IMG/VR virus record: IMGVR_UViG_3300028041_000100
Coordinates: 1 to 21,656 of that record
Direction: 5' to 3' (one strand)
DNA: 21,656 nt
From: a virus
Shown here: positions 8,129 to 15,732 of the stretch, one piece after another
Numbering within the stretch: the first letter of the stretch is position 1
How the letters are laid out: every line of letters starts with the position of its first letter
The notes under the pieces: generated by a model
Told to the model about the DNA's origin: nothing
The model's input: the letters and a program-made list of their open reading frames with translations, nothing else
Databases searched by the model: none
Program-made: the position numbers and the translations under genes

Positions 8129-8195
8129 GGTCTTTCTCCCGTCCGGGTGTGGTTGCCATTCCAGCCCGACCCGGTCACGTAGAAGCTGGATGGTG

Positions 8196-8227
8196 AAAAC
8201 CCGGCCACGCCGTCAGGCATGACCGGG
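8196..8227 (-). terminator. Strong rho-independent terminator after the capsid/decoration genes
   Basis: On the minus strand a 12-bp stem (CCCGGTCATGCC with GGCGTGGCCGGG, two G-U pairs) closes the 4-base loop TGAC and is followed directly by TTTT (8196-8199). It lies 26 bases after the stop of the decoration gene, in the 125-base gap before the gene starting at 8128. The rest of that gap shows no convincing promoter. Confidence 0.8.
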
Positions 8228-8253
8228 CGGATGTGGAGGCACGAGACGGTGCA

Positions 8254-8751
8254 TCAGGCCGAGGCCGCTCCAGCCGCGCCACTGAGAGCCAGCCCGTCAA
8301 ACAGAACGAGCTTGCCACCCGGGACCGCCGAAGCGCCGTCGTCCTCAAGGGCGATGCCGACACTCGCGTTGCCATCGGCGAGGATGGCGACCGCGTGCGA
8401 AGCATTGACCGGCATGACCATCTGACCCTTGGTGTAGTTGGACGTGCCGGGGTTCTTGATCTTCACCAGACCACGGAGCTTGATGCGCCCCTTGGCGTCA
8501 TCAGCGATGGACTGCATCGCAACTCCGAACGCCCAGCCCTTGAGATGGGCCGAGGCGGGCTTGACGAAGTTCTTGAACGGACCGGTGATGTCGTCCGTGA
8601 TGGCGGGCGTGTCAGTGTCGGCGTCGGTCAGGTCAAAAGCGACCAGATCGCCCGCCGCGACAGCCGCGCCGGTTCGGTTCGTGGCGATGACCTCGCCATA
8701 GTGAAACGGCTCACTGGAAGGCCACGAGCCTTCGAGACTATTGATTGCCAT
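8254..8751 (-). CDS. Probable head decoration protein, DUF2190-like fold (165 aa)
   Basis: The start ATG at 8751 is chosen because AAGGAG lies 9 bases upstream; a longer frame upstream of it has no such site. The body has repeated short beta-strands: EVIATNRTGAAVAAGDLVAF, then GWAFGVAMQSIADDAKGRI, RGLVKIKN, KGQMVMPVNASHAVAILAD and VGIALEDDG. The 'A G D L V' and 'G V A . . I . . . A . G . I . L R G . V' arrangement resembles small beta-barrel decoration proteins (DUF2190 type) found right after the major capsid gene in many phages. It is followed by a strong terminator. Assignment is by pattern and position. Confidence 0.8.
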   Translation of the reverse strand: MAINSLEGSWPSSEPFHYGEVIATNRTGAAVAAGDLVAFDLTDADTDTPAITDDITGPFKNFVKPASAHLKGWAFGVAMQSIADDAKGRIKLRGLVKIKNPGTSNYTKGQMVMPVNASHAVAILADGNASVGIALEDDGASAVPGGKLVLFDGLALSGAAGAASA

Positions 8752-8794
8752 TTGAAAGTTCTCCTTCGTTAGTTCTGAACATGAGCCCAAGAGA

Positions 8795-8824
8795 GGGCCG
8801 GGCGGTAACGGGCCCGCCCGGCCC
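8795..8824 (-). terminator. Perfect 11-bp stem-loop between capsid and decoration genes
   Basis: On the minus strand GGGCCGGGCGG pairs perfectly with CCGCCCGGCCC around an 8-base loop. The downstream sequence is TCTCTTGG, so there is no real U-tract. It begins 12 bases after the major capsid stop. It may be a partial terminator or a 3' mRNA stabiliser; the helix itself is certain. Confidence 0.6.
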
Positions 8825-8835
8825 CATTACTGCGA

Positions 8836-9918
8836 TCAGACCGTCTTGACGTACCCGTGACGCTGCCGCGAGCAGTTGAACACGTTGAGCCACGTATCGA
8901 CCCACACAACCATCGTGTCGGGCTTCGTGGGGGACGACATCGGAGCGCTGACCTGCATCCACTTTTCGCGGTGGAAGATCAGCTTGATGTGGTTCATGTT
9001 CAGGAACAGGTAGTGAGGCGCACCGGCGCTGAACACGGCGCGGTCATCGAACGCCTCGCACGCCCGGACCGGGATGTTGTTGAACACCGGGTCGGGATAG
9101 GACGGGTCTTGCGGACCTACGCGAGTCAGGTCGTTGTTGGCGCGGATGGCCTTCATGAACAGCCGACGCCCTTCCTTGTTGGTCAGGATGACGTGGCTGG
9201 CAAGCTCGGAGTCCGTGAAGTACCGCTCCGCGTTGGAGGGCTTCTTGAACTTGACGAGCTGGCTCATCTCGTCGAACGCGGCGATCACGCCGTTCTCGCT
9301 GTCCAGCGGAGCCGAAGCGGTGTAGCTGGCCGTCTGGTTGCGCCACTTGCTCTGGCTCGTGGGATTGACGCCCTGCACGGTCGTAAACCCTGCCGGGGCG
9401 AGCCCGTCGGAGGTCACGGACGCGAAGATTGAGTACGGGTCGGTCCCGTCCGACGCTTCCATCGCGCTGTGCGACGGCGCGGCGACCATCAGCCGCTCAA
9501 GTCGGTTGTACAGGTCGGTGTAGGCCGCCTTGTACTTGCTCTCCTTGAGCTTCTTGAACTGCTGGAACGTGGCATCGCCACTTCCACCCTCGTTCAGCAT
9601 GATCTCCTTTTCGTTCCAGGTGATCGGAACGCGGACGAACCGCCAGGGCACCGAGATCGTGGACAGGTGATTGGTGTTCGTGACGGTGGCTTCTGCACCA
9701 GACAGATAGGTCGTGGCCTGACCGTTGGTGTCGAACAGGATTACATCTTTGATGCTCGACCCGCCCTGAACGTCCTTCTTGGCGCGGGAAAGCGCGTCGT
9801 AGGCTTCATAGTTGCGAAGTTGAGCATCATTGATGATCTCGTCCGGACCCGACAGCAGTGCCGGACCAGTCGTCTGCGTGAAGAAGTCGGTGAAAAGCGA
9901 AAGCGCTGCACCGGCCAT
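8836..9918 (-). CDS. Major capsid protein (360 aa)
   Basis: This is the probable main shell protein of the phage head, presumably with the HK97-type fold. The start ATG at 9918 has AAGGGAG 5 bases upstream. The gene lies between a scaffold-like gene and a decoration gene, the canonical position. Visible features are an N-terminal helical arm (residues about 1-50), a beta-rich region (TISVPWRFVRVPITWNEKE) suited to the E-loop, a long charged helix (FQQFKKLKESKYKAAYTDLY, about residues 123-142), and a C-terminal part (DPVFNNIPVRACEAFDD, then YLFLNMNHIKLIFHREK) typical of the A and P domains. There is no N-terminal protease-cleaved extension obvious by eye. Length fits the family (300-400 aa). 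Confidence 0.8.
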   Translation of the reverse strand: MAGAALSLFTDFFTQTTGPALLSGPDEIINDAQLRNYEAYDALSRAKKDVQGGSSIKDVILFDTNGQATTYLSGAEATVTNTNHLSTISVPWRFVRVPITWNEKEIMLNEGGSGDATFQQFKKLKESKYKAAYTDLYNRLERLMVAAPSHSAMEASDGTDPYSIFASVTSDGLAPAGFTTVQGVNPTSQSKWRNQTASYTASAPLDSENGVIAAFDEMSQLVKFKKPSNAERYFTDSELASHVILTNKEGRRLFMKAIRANNDLTRVGPQDPSYPDPVFNNIPVRACEAFDDRAVFSAGAPHYLFLNMNHIKLIFHREKWMQVSAPMSSPTKPDTMVVWVDTWLNVFNCSRQRHGYVKTV

Positions 9919-9947
9919 AGTTTCTCCCTTTCGTTACGTAGTCTGCT

Positions 9948-11069
9948 CTACTGGGCCAGCGGACCGTAGTGCTTGGCGTATAGCTTCTGGAAACTGAGCC
10001 GTTCCTGCTCCTCCTTGGGGAGAGTCCGGCTGTTTTCAGAGGCCGCCAGCGTCGTTCTTGGCTGGCCCGCCTTTCGCTGTGTGCGATCGGCGAGCAGTTG
10101 GTTTCTGAGATTCACGGCGGTCGATTCGCCCAGTTCCCACCGCGAGGCTTCCGCGAAGGTTTCCTCGACGGTCTTGAACCGGCCCGTATCGGCCAGCGTG
10201 TCGTAGCGATCCAGCACACGCTGGAACGCCGCATCGTCGTTGAGGCCCGGGTAGCGGTTCGCAAGCCGCGCCCGTTCTGCCCGGATCGTCGCTTCGACAA
10301 TCTGGGCCTGCATGGCCGCTTCCCGCGCCTGCACTTGGGCAAGCCGCTGCTCGTATTCGCTCTTGACCTGATTGACGACCTGCGTCGTAACGGTCGAAAG
10401 CGCTTCGGTCAGCGGGCCCTTGAGGGGCGCGGTCAGTTCGTCGGCATCAATGGGCTCCAGCAGCTTCTCAATGGCGTCACGAAAGTCCGGGTTCGCCGGA
10501 GCCTGCGTAGCCTGAGTCGCTTGCTGTGGCGCGGGCTGCGGCTGTGACGCCGTAGCCGACGGGTCGGATGGAGTGGCGGGCTGGGACTTTTGAGAAGCCT
10601 TCCATGCCCGATACTCGCGTCCGTACTCGTCCTGGTCGCGCTGCGCCTTGAGGCGCTTGAGACCCTTTTCGACGAACTGCACGGGGTTGGCCTTGAAGCG
10701 TTCCCGAAGGTCCGCCTCGTCATAGACCCCGTCTCGCTGGTAGGCGGCAAGCGCCAAGTCCAGCGACTGCTCGGGATTGATGCCAAGGACCTCAACGTAC
10801 TTGGCAACCCCCTTGTCCCCGGTGATCTCCGACAGGTCGGGTTGGGCCGCCTCAGCGGGCGGGTCCGACTCTTGTACGGGTTCCGGCGACTGTTCCACGA
10901 CGGCTGGCTTAGTCTCAGTGTTTTGCGGTCCCGCCATGAGCCGGTCAAAAACCTCGCGGTCCTTGTCGGTCTGGCTCGGGGTTGTCGCGGCCTGAGCGGC
11001 CTGTGGAACAACTTCTGCGGGCGCCTGCGCAATGGCAGGCTCCGCAACTGCGGTAACAGCCTCGGACAT
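9948..11069 (-). CDS. Scaffold-like capsid assembly protein (373 aa)
   Basis: The start ATG at 11069 is directly preceded by the site GGGGAGAGAGAG (11070-11081). Residues 1-85 are Ala/Pro/Gln/Glu-rich and disordered. A helical region follows (VAKYVEVLGINPEQSLDLAL, then FVEKGLKRLKAQRDQDEYGR). Then comes a Pro/Gln/Ala-rich linker (about 158-193), and a long coiled-coil-prone helix (YEQRLAQVQAREAAMQAQIV, about residues 240-260). Acidic disorder plus coiled coil with a basic C-terminus, between portal and major capsid genes, is the usual pattern of phage scaffolding proteins, which direct procapsid assembly and then leave. No Ser-His protease motif is seen, so a protease-scaffold fusion is not supported. 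Confidence 0.8.
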   Translation of the reverse strand: MSEAVTAVAEPAIAQAPAEVVPQAAQAATTPSQTDKDREVFDRLMAGPQNTETKPAVVEQSPEPVQESDPPAEAAQPDLSEITGDKGVAKYVEVLGINPEQSLDLALAAYQRDGVYDEADLRERFKANPVQFVEKGLKRLKAQRDQDEYGREYRAWKASQKSQPATPSDPSATASQPQPAPQQATQATQAPANPDFRDAIEKLLEPIDADELTAPLKGPLTEALSTVTTQVVNQVKSEYEQRLAQVQAREAAMQAQIVEATIRAERARLANRYPGLNDDAAFQRVLDRYDTLADTGRFKTVEETFAEASRWELGESTAVNLRNQLLADRTQRKAGQPRTTLAASENSRTLPKEEQERLSFQKLYAKHYGPLAQ

Positions 11070-11071
11070 CT

Positions 11072-11081
11072 CTCTCTCCCC
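11072..11081 (-). promoter_or_regulatory. Ribosome binding site GGGGAGAGAG of the scaffold gene
   Basis: The minus strand reads GGGGAGAGAG, then AG, then the ATG at 11069. The 56-base gap in front of it also contains a small hairpin (CGCCA-TTC-TGGCG, 11092-11104) of uncertain meaning. Confidence 0.65.
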
Positions 11082-11125
11082 TCGGGGTTAGCGCCAGAAT
11101 GGCGATCCCGGTTTCCCCTCGAACC

Positions 11126-11464
11126 TCAAAAATCCTTCGTCCACTTGTGGCCCGTGGCGGCCTCGGCGATCTTGCAAACCTCTCGCTCGTGGGCCCTGGA
11201 CCGGATGATCGGGCAGCCGTAGTGGCGGCCCGGTTGCGTGACGCATTCAACGCCGGGGAGCCACTGCGGAAGGGACTTGCTGACGTAGGCGCAATCTTCG
11301 ACCGACCCTACGATCCCGCCCAGTTGCGGCCTCGACCGGAAGTAGGTCTTGCCGTTGCGACGAACCGCCAGCCGGTTCCTGACCAGCGGCAGGTCCATAA
11401 GCTCCTCAGCGGTCAACTCAAGACTTAGGCGGTCGCCGTCGTCGGCGACGAACTCCTCGGCCAT
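11126..11464 (-). CDS. Hypothetical protein (112 aa)
   Basis: The start ATG at 11464 is chosen because GGGGAGAGAG (11469-11478) lies 5 bases upstream; a longer frame would run through that site. The first 30 residues are acidic (AEEFVADDGDRLSLELTAEE), and the rest is basic with several Cys and His (VEDCAYVSKSLPQW, VECVTQPGRHYGCP, then HEREVCKIAEAATGHKWT). The Cys/His spacing could bind a metal but does not match a motif I know. It lies between the zinc-ribbon gene and the scaffold gene, so a role in head assembly or gene control is possible. Unknown function. Confidence 0.75.
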   Translation of the reverse strand: MAEEFVADDGDRLSLELTAEELMDLPLVRNRLAVRRNGKTYFRSRPQLGGIVGSVEDCAYVSKSLPQWLPGVECVTQPGRHYGCPIIRSRAHEREVCKIAEAATGHKWTKDF

Positions 11465-11633
11465 CGTGCTCTCTCCCCATAGCATTAAGCGCACGGACCA
11501 CAGTGGTTTTGACAAAGACCTCTAGTTTTTTTTCTAAAAAAGCGTCCCCGCAAATCTGGCACGGCCCGGACACGCTCGCCCAGTGGCGACCGCACACCGA
11601 ACAATCCACCCCGATTAGGTGGCGTTCGAGCAT
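11418..11633 (-). CDS. Small zinc-ribbon protein with an A8 tract, possibly frameshifted (71 aa)
   Basis: The start ATG at 11633 is two bases after the portal stop. The N-terminus holds two Cys knuckles, CSVC (residues 11-14) and CQIC (about 25-28), typical of a zinc ribbon that binds nucleic acid or protein. At 11526-11541 the gene contains A8 and T6 runs, unusual in this GC-rich sequence. In the reading frame as it stands, the C-terminus becomes Arg-rich (GVRRRRRRPPKS) and runs 47 bases into the next gene, past its ribosome binding site. A -1 shift at the A8 run would instead give KTRGLCQNHCGPCA and stop at TAA 11485, just before that site, adding more Cys residues. Either a frameshift, an assembly indel or a true overlap is possible. 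Confidence 0.6.
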   Translation of the reverse strand: MLERHLIGVDCSVCGRHWASVSGPCQICGDAFLEKKLEVFVKTTVVRALNAMGREHDGRGVRRRRRRPPKS

Positions 11634-11635
11634 GG

Positions 11636-13546
11636 CTACTGGATTCCAGACGCCTCATACCCGCTCGTGCCGGCGTTTTGCCGCATGACCGTCCCGCCCC
11701 GGAAGCTGGAGCCGGGCATGGCGACCTCCCCTGAATCGGGTGCTGCGGGCATGGAGCCCATCCCCGCCGCCTCTTGGCCGGGAACCCCCATCTGCTTCAT
11801 GCGTTCGAGCATGTTGTAGTCCACCCACTCGTCGGCATCGGGGATGTTCAGCGACTCGTAGATCACCCTCAGCGGCTCGCGCCAGTTGACGTGCGGCATG
11901 TTGGGCATCCGCTCCGCCGCCTGCACGAACATCTGGAAGGCGGCATTGACCCGGCGCTGGTAGACCGACTGGTTGGTGTGTTCCATGCTCATCGGGTCGA
12001 TGCGGATCGACAGGTCGAAGAAGGAGAAACCACCGGGGCCGGTATGCTTGCCACCGGTGAAGGTTTCCAGCCCGTGCCGCTCGCCATCGGGACCGAGCGG
12101 GTGAATCTGACTGTCTGAGTGGAAGGCGTACCACGCGGCGGTCTTGAATACCTTCGCCACGCACCGGGCGTACACCCGCTTGAGCCCACCCATGCGGACC
12201 TCGGCTGCCTGCTGGCCCACGGCATCCCGTGTCGCAGTTACACCTTTTTCGGTGTCACCGAGCATGGCGCCCGATACGCCCGCGTCGGACCGTAGCTTGT
12301 CCCTCGCGTATTGGTTGTATTGGTACTGGGCGCCCGATACTCCACCAAGTTCAATCTGCTGTAGCTTGCCCGCAGCGTCATCGAGCCCGATGTATTCACC
12401 ATGCTGGACGCTTCTGATTCTGTCGCCATCCCCGGATGTGATCGGACCGGCGACGAACCGCTTGTAGCTGGCCGCGTCACGGGCCGCTGCCGCCTCGTGG
12501 GCGTTGACGGCCTCAGCCTGCTCCGCTACCGCCGCAAGGGGCGAGAGGGGATAGGGCGATCCGGGAACCTTGTACGCCCCAAAGACGGTGTACGGCCCCC
12601 ACGGCGGGCAGTAAGCGGGCCGAGGCTCCCTGATCCACAGCGCCTTCTTGGATACCCCGTCAGGCGTAGCCGAGACGGCCAGCGTGAAGATCGACCCATT
12701 GAACCCCGGCTGGTCCGTCTGGTGAACTTCGGGAACCCAGATATCCCACGCGAGGATTTCCCGGCGACGCGGAATGTCCATTGACCGGTAGTGGCGCTCC
12801 TCCCACTTGTCGAAGTCGGTATCGACCGCCAACCTCTCGACTTCCTCCCGGTTGTAGTCCGGGTCGTTCATCAAGTCCTCGTGATCCGCCCGCCACAGGT
12901 GCCCCATAAACCTCGGGCCACCGGCCTGCATCGGGTCATTGGTTCTGGCGGCAGAGTCCATCAGGAAATGGTGCGGCGCGATCTGGACCAGATACGGCTG
13001 GGTGGGGGCGAGGTCCGAGCCCTGATGGCCGGGCTTGGAGTCCTCGACGACCATCCCCACCCCGTAGGAGAACAGGAAGTCCATTGCGATATCCGACAAT
13101 GGACTGGCAACTTCGTTGTCCTCCGACCAGCGATTGAGCGCGATTTCCAGCCCACGCGCCACATCGGACATCGTTTCGATGCCAAGCTCCTTCATCAGCG
13201 ACTTGGGGTCGGGAACCCCGAACATCATCGCCAGCTCATTGAGATCGCTCGTGCCCGCAATGCGCATGGCGGTCTGGAGCTTGGCCACCCCCTCGTCGGA
13301 GATGTTCTTGGGGCTCGTGGTGATGACCCGGCACTTGGGATTGTCGAAGATCAGCGACGGGAGCACGATGGCCACGAACTGATAGGCATGGTTCTCCACG
13401 ATGGGAACCGCTGGCATCCGGTCTGACCGGTAGTAGGCCCCGTGATATCGCTCCACCAGCTTGGCGGTGTTCTCCAGAAACTTGTCGCGCAGATCGGCGG
13501 CATGTTTGACCTCATCGTAGAGGTTGCCAGGGTCGGTTTTAATCAT
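11636..13546 (-). CDS. Portal protein (636 aa)
   Basis: The start ATG at 13546 overlaps the upstream stop as ATGA, and GGAGGA lies 8 bases before it. Position between terminase and scaffold genes and length (~640 aa) fit a phage portal, the dodecameric ring at one head vertex through which DNA enters. The N-terminal half is mixed helix and strand (IVENHAYQFVAIVLPSLIF, then NPKCRVITTSPKN). A region starting PGSPYPLSPLAAVAEQAEAV at about residue 328 leads into long helices (NAHEAAAARDAASYKRF), as in portal stem/clip regions. GVTATRDAVGQQAAEVRMG (about residues 433-451) resembles the 'TAtei' helix of portals. The C-terminus is Met/Gly/Pro-rich and flexible. No residue-level signature is absolute; context carries much of the weight. 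Confidence 0.85.
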   Translation of the reverse strand: MIKTDPGNLYDEVKHAADLRDKFLENTAKLVERYHGAYYRSDRMPAVPIVENHAYQFVAIVLPSLIFDNPKCRVITTSPKNISDEGVAKLQTAMRIAGTSDLNELAMMFGVPDPKSLMKELGIETMSDVARGLEIALNRWSEDNEVASPLSDIAMDFLFSYGVGMVVEDSKPGHQGSDLAPTQPYLVQIAPHHFLMDSAARTNDPMQAGGPRFMGHLWRADHEDLMNDPDYNREEVERLAVDTDFDKWEERHYRSMDIPRRREILAWDIWVPEVHQTDQPGFNGSIFTLAVSATPDGVSKKALWIREPRPAYCPPWGPYTVFGAYKVPGSPYPLSPLAAVAEQAEAVNAHEAAAARDAASYKRFVAGPITSGDGDRIRSVQHGEYIGLDDAAGKLQQIELGGVSGAQYQYNQYARDKLRSDAGVSGAMLGDTEKGVTATRDAVGQQAAEVRMGGLKRVYARCVAKVFKTAAWYAFHSDSQIHPLGPDGERHGLETFTGGKHTGPGGFSFFDLSIRIDPMSMEHTNQSVYQRRVNAAFQMFVQAAERMPNMPHVNWREPLRVIYESLNIPDADEWVDYNMLERMKQMGVPGQEAAGMGSMPAAPDSGEVAMPGSSFRGGTVMRQNAGTSGYEASGIQ

Positions 13547-13773
13547 GGATCATCCTCCTCCTCTAGCTCGACATCCGTGTGTGGTGGTGATATCAGGGCC
13601 GCCTTCGCCGATTCCAATAGCCCCAGCGCCGTGTACGGCCCGCCGGAAAACGACAACTCCGGCGTCTGACCCTTCCCGATACGATCAGGCATGAGGACCA
13701 CAACGAGCGCGGCGTCCGCTCGCTTGGCGATCTCCTCGATCAACTCGGGCATCGTGGCGGTAGACAGGTCCAT
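13543..13773 (-). CDS. Small hypothetical protein (76 aa)
   Basis: The start ATG at 13773 overlaps the upstream stop as TGATG, and the stop overlaps the portal start as ATGA, so the gene links the two in a coupled chain. The frame extends further upstream without a ribosome binding site, so the coupled ATG is preferred. The product has an N-terminal helix (TMPELIEEIAKRADAALVVV), a Gly/Ser-rich turn, a second helix (YTALGLLESAKAAL) and an acidic tail (DVELEEEDDP) whose codons also provide the portal ribosome binding site. The family is not recognised. Confidence 0.75.
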   Translation of the reverse strand: MDLSTATMPELIEEIAKRADAALVVVLMPDRIGKGQTPELSFSGGPYTALGLLESAKAALISPPHTDVELEEEDDP

Positions 13774-14174
13774 CAGAACTCGAACCTGAACTGGGGCTCC
13801 CACGCCGGTCCCTCGAACTGCGAATCGTCGCCGACGATGATCGGAATGCTCAGATCGCCCCAGGTCTGCGCATGCTCAATGTGATTGCGCCCGGCCTTGT
13901 TGATGAGCAGGCGAACTGGCAGCTTCGTGTCGATCCGGCGGTGCGCCGCGTCGAACGGCTCGTAGGCCGCGAAGATGGCCTTCTGGTACACGCTGGTCTG
14001 GTCCACGCGGACCGGATGACCCTTGACGGTTTCCGCCGTCGGCTGCGCCTCGTAGTGGCCATCATCGAATCGGACGCGGACCCAGCCCGCCGGGATGGGG
14101 TCGGTGGGCAGCACGTGCTCACCGGGCTTATACTTGCGAACCTTCTCCACATTCTCCTTGGCTACAACACTCAT
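13773..14174 (-). CDS. Hypothetical phage protein (133 aa)
   Basis: The start ATG at 14174 is set by GGGAGAGAG (14179-14187). A longer frame upstream would start inside the terminase gene and has no ribosome binding site. The N-terminal 40 residues are basic and mixed (VAKENVEKVRKYKPGEHVLP), followed by a beta hairpin (AGWVRVRFDDGHYEAQP), a helix-strand region (YQKAIFAAYEPFDAAHR) and a final strand set (LSIPIIVGDDSQFEGPAW). The family is not recognised. It sits between terminase and portal in a coupled chain with the next small gene. Confidence 0.75.
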   Translation of the reverse strand: MSVVAKENVEKVRKYKPGEHVLPTDPIPAGWVRVRFDDGHYEAQPTAETVKGHPVRVDQTSVYQKAIFAAYEPFDAAHRRIDTKLPVRLLINKAGRNHIEHAQTWGDLSIPIIVGDDSQFEGPAWEPQFRFEF

Positions 14175-14178
14175 CTGA

Positions 14179-14187
14179 CTCTCTCCC
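14179..14187 (-). promoter_or_regulatory. Ribosome binding site GGGAGAGAG
   Basis: The minus strand reads GGGAGAGAG, then TCAG, then the ATG at 14174. It decides the start of the 133-aa gene. Confidence 0.65.
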
Positions 14188-14200
14188 AAAAATGTGCAAT

Positions 14201-14219
14201 CCTCCAGAACGCCCGGAGG
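14201..14219 (-). terminator. Weak stem-loop after the large terminase gene
   Basis: On the minus strand CCTCCGG pairs with CTGGAGG (one G-U) around a 5-base loop, directly after the terminase stop. A T5 run follows only 8 bases later (14188-14192). Short stem and displaced U-run make it a partial terminator at best. Confidence 0.4.
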
Positions 14220-14220
14220 G

Positions 14221-15732
14221 TTATGCGGTCTTTCGTAACGAGAACACCGGTTTGGCCCGCCAACCCGCGCGCGAGCCCTTGAGAACATCTTCATGCTTGA
14301 GAATCGCGCCCATCGAGTTGGGCGGATACGACTTGACCGGTGGAGCTACCCACAGGCTGCGGTTGTTGCAGAACTGGGCCGCGTAGGCCGCACAGTCCAC
14401 TTGGTCGTCATGCTTGCCGTGGGGGAACACCAGAAGCTCGCGCTCAAGGGAATCCAGATAGCTGGCGTTCGACTGGAAGTAGACCTTCCCATTCTCCATC
14501 CACACCTGCGCGATGGACGCACGGGTGATCTTGTCCTTGTCGGGTTTGAGTGACCGCAGCGGAATCCCATCCCTGCGGAACCGCTGCAATACCGCCGATC
14601 CGTAGTGCGCGTCCTCCACCCCCATCCAGACAGGCTTGAACGTGCGGTACATCGACAGAAGCTGGTCCTCGACCTCCGGGGCTTCCTTGCGATCCCGCCA
14701 CTGCTCGACGAGCAGCATGTCGTTGTCTGGGGTAACGTCCCAGACCTGAATCACCGTGTAGTCGGCGCTGGTCTTGGCAGTCAGGGCAAGGTCGGCGACG
14801 ATCATTCGCCAGCAGCGATCCTTGAGCACCCTCTTGCCATCGAACTCGTAGTGGGCACCGGCGTCACGGAAGTACCGGAACCACTCGCGTCGGAACATCC
14901 CACCGCCAGCCGGAGAGGGTCGCTGCTGGAACTGTGCGACGAACTCCTGCGTACCGATGGCTCGGCGGATTCGCTCCAACTCCTCGACCGGGTATCGCTC
15001 GGGCCACAGTGCTTCGCCGGGCTTGCGGCCCAGTGGGTCGTTGTCCTCGGCCAGAGCGGGCAGCGCCACGTTGGTCCACCTCTCCGATCTGTCGGCGAGA
15101 ATGCGACCGATCAGATCGTCCTCATGCCAGCGAGTGTGAATCGCGATTATCGAACCACCGGGTTCAAGTCGCGTGTAGGCCGTGCCTCGGAAGAACTCCC
15201 AAGCCTTGTCCCGCATGATCTGGCTGTTGGCTTCCTCGCGGCTCTTGATGATGTCGTCGAGGATGAGCAGGTCGGCGCCCTTACCCGTAAGCGCACCTTC
15301 GATGCCGGTGGCGTACATCCCGCCGCCCTCAGTTGTGTCCCACCGGTAAGCCGCCTGAGAATCGACGGCCAGCTTGATGCCAAGCTCTTTCTCGTGCGAG
15401 ATCAGGGTGTTGCGGACGCGGCGACCATACTTGGCGGCGAAGTCTGACCCGTAGGAGCAGAGCATCACGCGCTTTTCCGGGAATGCCGCCAGATACCAAA
15501 CCGGGCCCCAGTGTGACAGCGACTCCGACTTACCATGCCGAGGGGGCATTGATACAACGAACCGGCTGTTGGGCGTGTTGGCGGCTCGCGTGATGATCTC
15601 GCTGAGCAGCCTCACGTGCTGCGGCGTCATGTATTTGCCATTGGACAGGTGTCGCGCCATCGTGTGAGGCGCAGCCCACCACGCGATGGGGGCAATGGCC
15701 TTGGCGTCGATCTGCTTAGGACTCTTTGGCAT
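14221..15732 (-). CDS. terL: Terminase large subunit (503 aa)
   Basis: This is the motor of phage DNA packaging: an N-terminal ATPase that pumps DNA through the portal and a C-terminal nuclease that cuts concatemers. Visible motifs, numbered from ATG 15732, are Walker A MPPRHGKS (about 62-69), Walker B LLILDD (about 155-160) and the coupling motif IHTRWHEDDLIG (about 198-209). The RNase H-like nuclease has acidic residues in VADLALT (about 312-318), VEDAHYG (about 372-378) and HDDQVD (about 441-446). All expected motifs are present and length is normal, so it should be active. A TTG four codons upstream is an alternative start. The gene overlaps the small subunit gene by 17 bases, suggesting coupled translation. 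Confidence 0.95.
   Translation of the reverse strand: MPKSPKQIDAKAIAPIAWWAAPHTMARHLSNGKYMTPQHVRLLSEIITRAANTPNSRFVVSMPPRHGKSESLSHWGPVWYLAAFPEKRVMLCSYGSDFAAKYGRRVRNTLISHEKELGIKLAVDSQAAYRWDTTEGGGMYATGIEGALTGKGADLLILDDIIKSREEANSQIMRDKAWEFFRGTAYTRLEPGGSIIAIHTRWHEDDLIGRILADRSERWTNVALPALAEDNDPLGRKPGEALWPERYPVEELERIRRAIGTQEFVAQFQQRPSPAGGGMFRREWFRYFRDAGAHYEFDGKRVLKDRCWRMIVADLALTAKTSADYTVIQVWDVTPDNDMLLVEQWRDRKEAPEVEDQLLSMYRTFKPVWMGVEDAHYGSAVLQRFRRDGIPLRSLKPDKDKITRASIAQVWMENGKVYFQSNASYLDSLERELLVFPHGKHDDQVDCAAYAAQFCNNRSLWVAPPVKSYPPNSMGAILKHEDVLKGSRAGWRAKPVFSLRKTA

Noticed and set aside
7999-8220. Minus-strand frame spanning the terminator region
   Set aside because: It starts inside the terminator stem and runs out of frame into the decoration-like gene; no ribosome binding site.
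11092-11104. Small hairpin CGCCA-TTC-TGGCG as a terminator
   Set aside because: Only 5 bp with a 3-base loop and no U-tract; too weak to call.
14605-15447. Plus-strand open frame opposite the large terminase
   Set aside because: It is a reverse-strand shadow of a gene with intact motifs, a common effect in GC-rich DNA.
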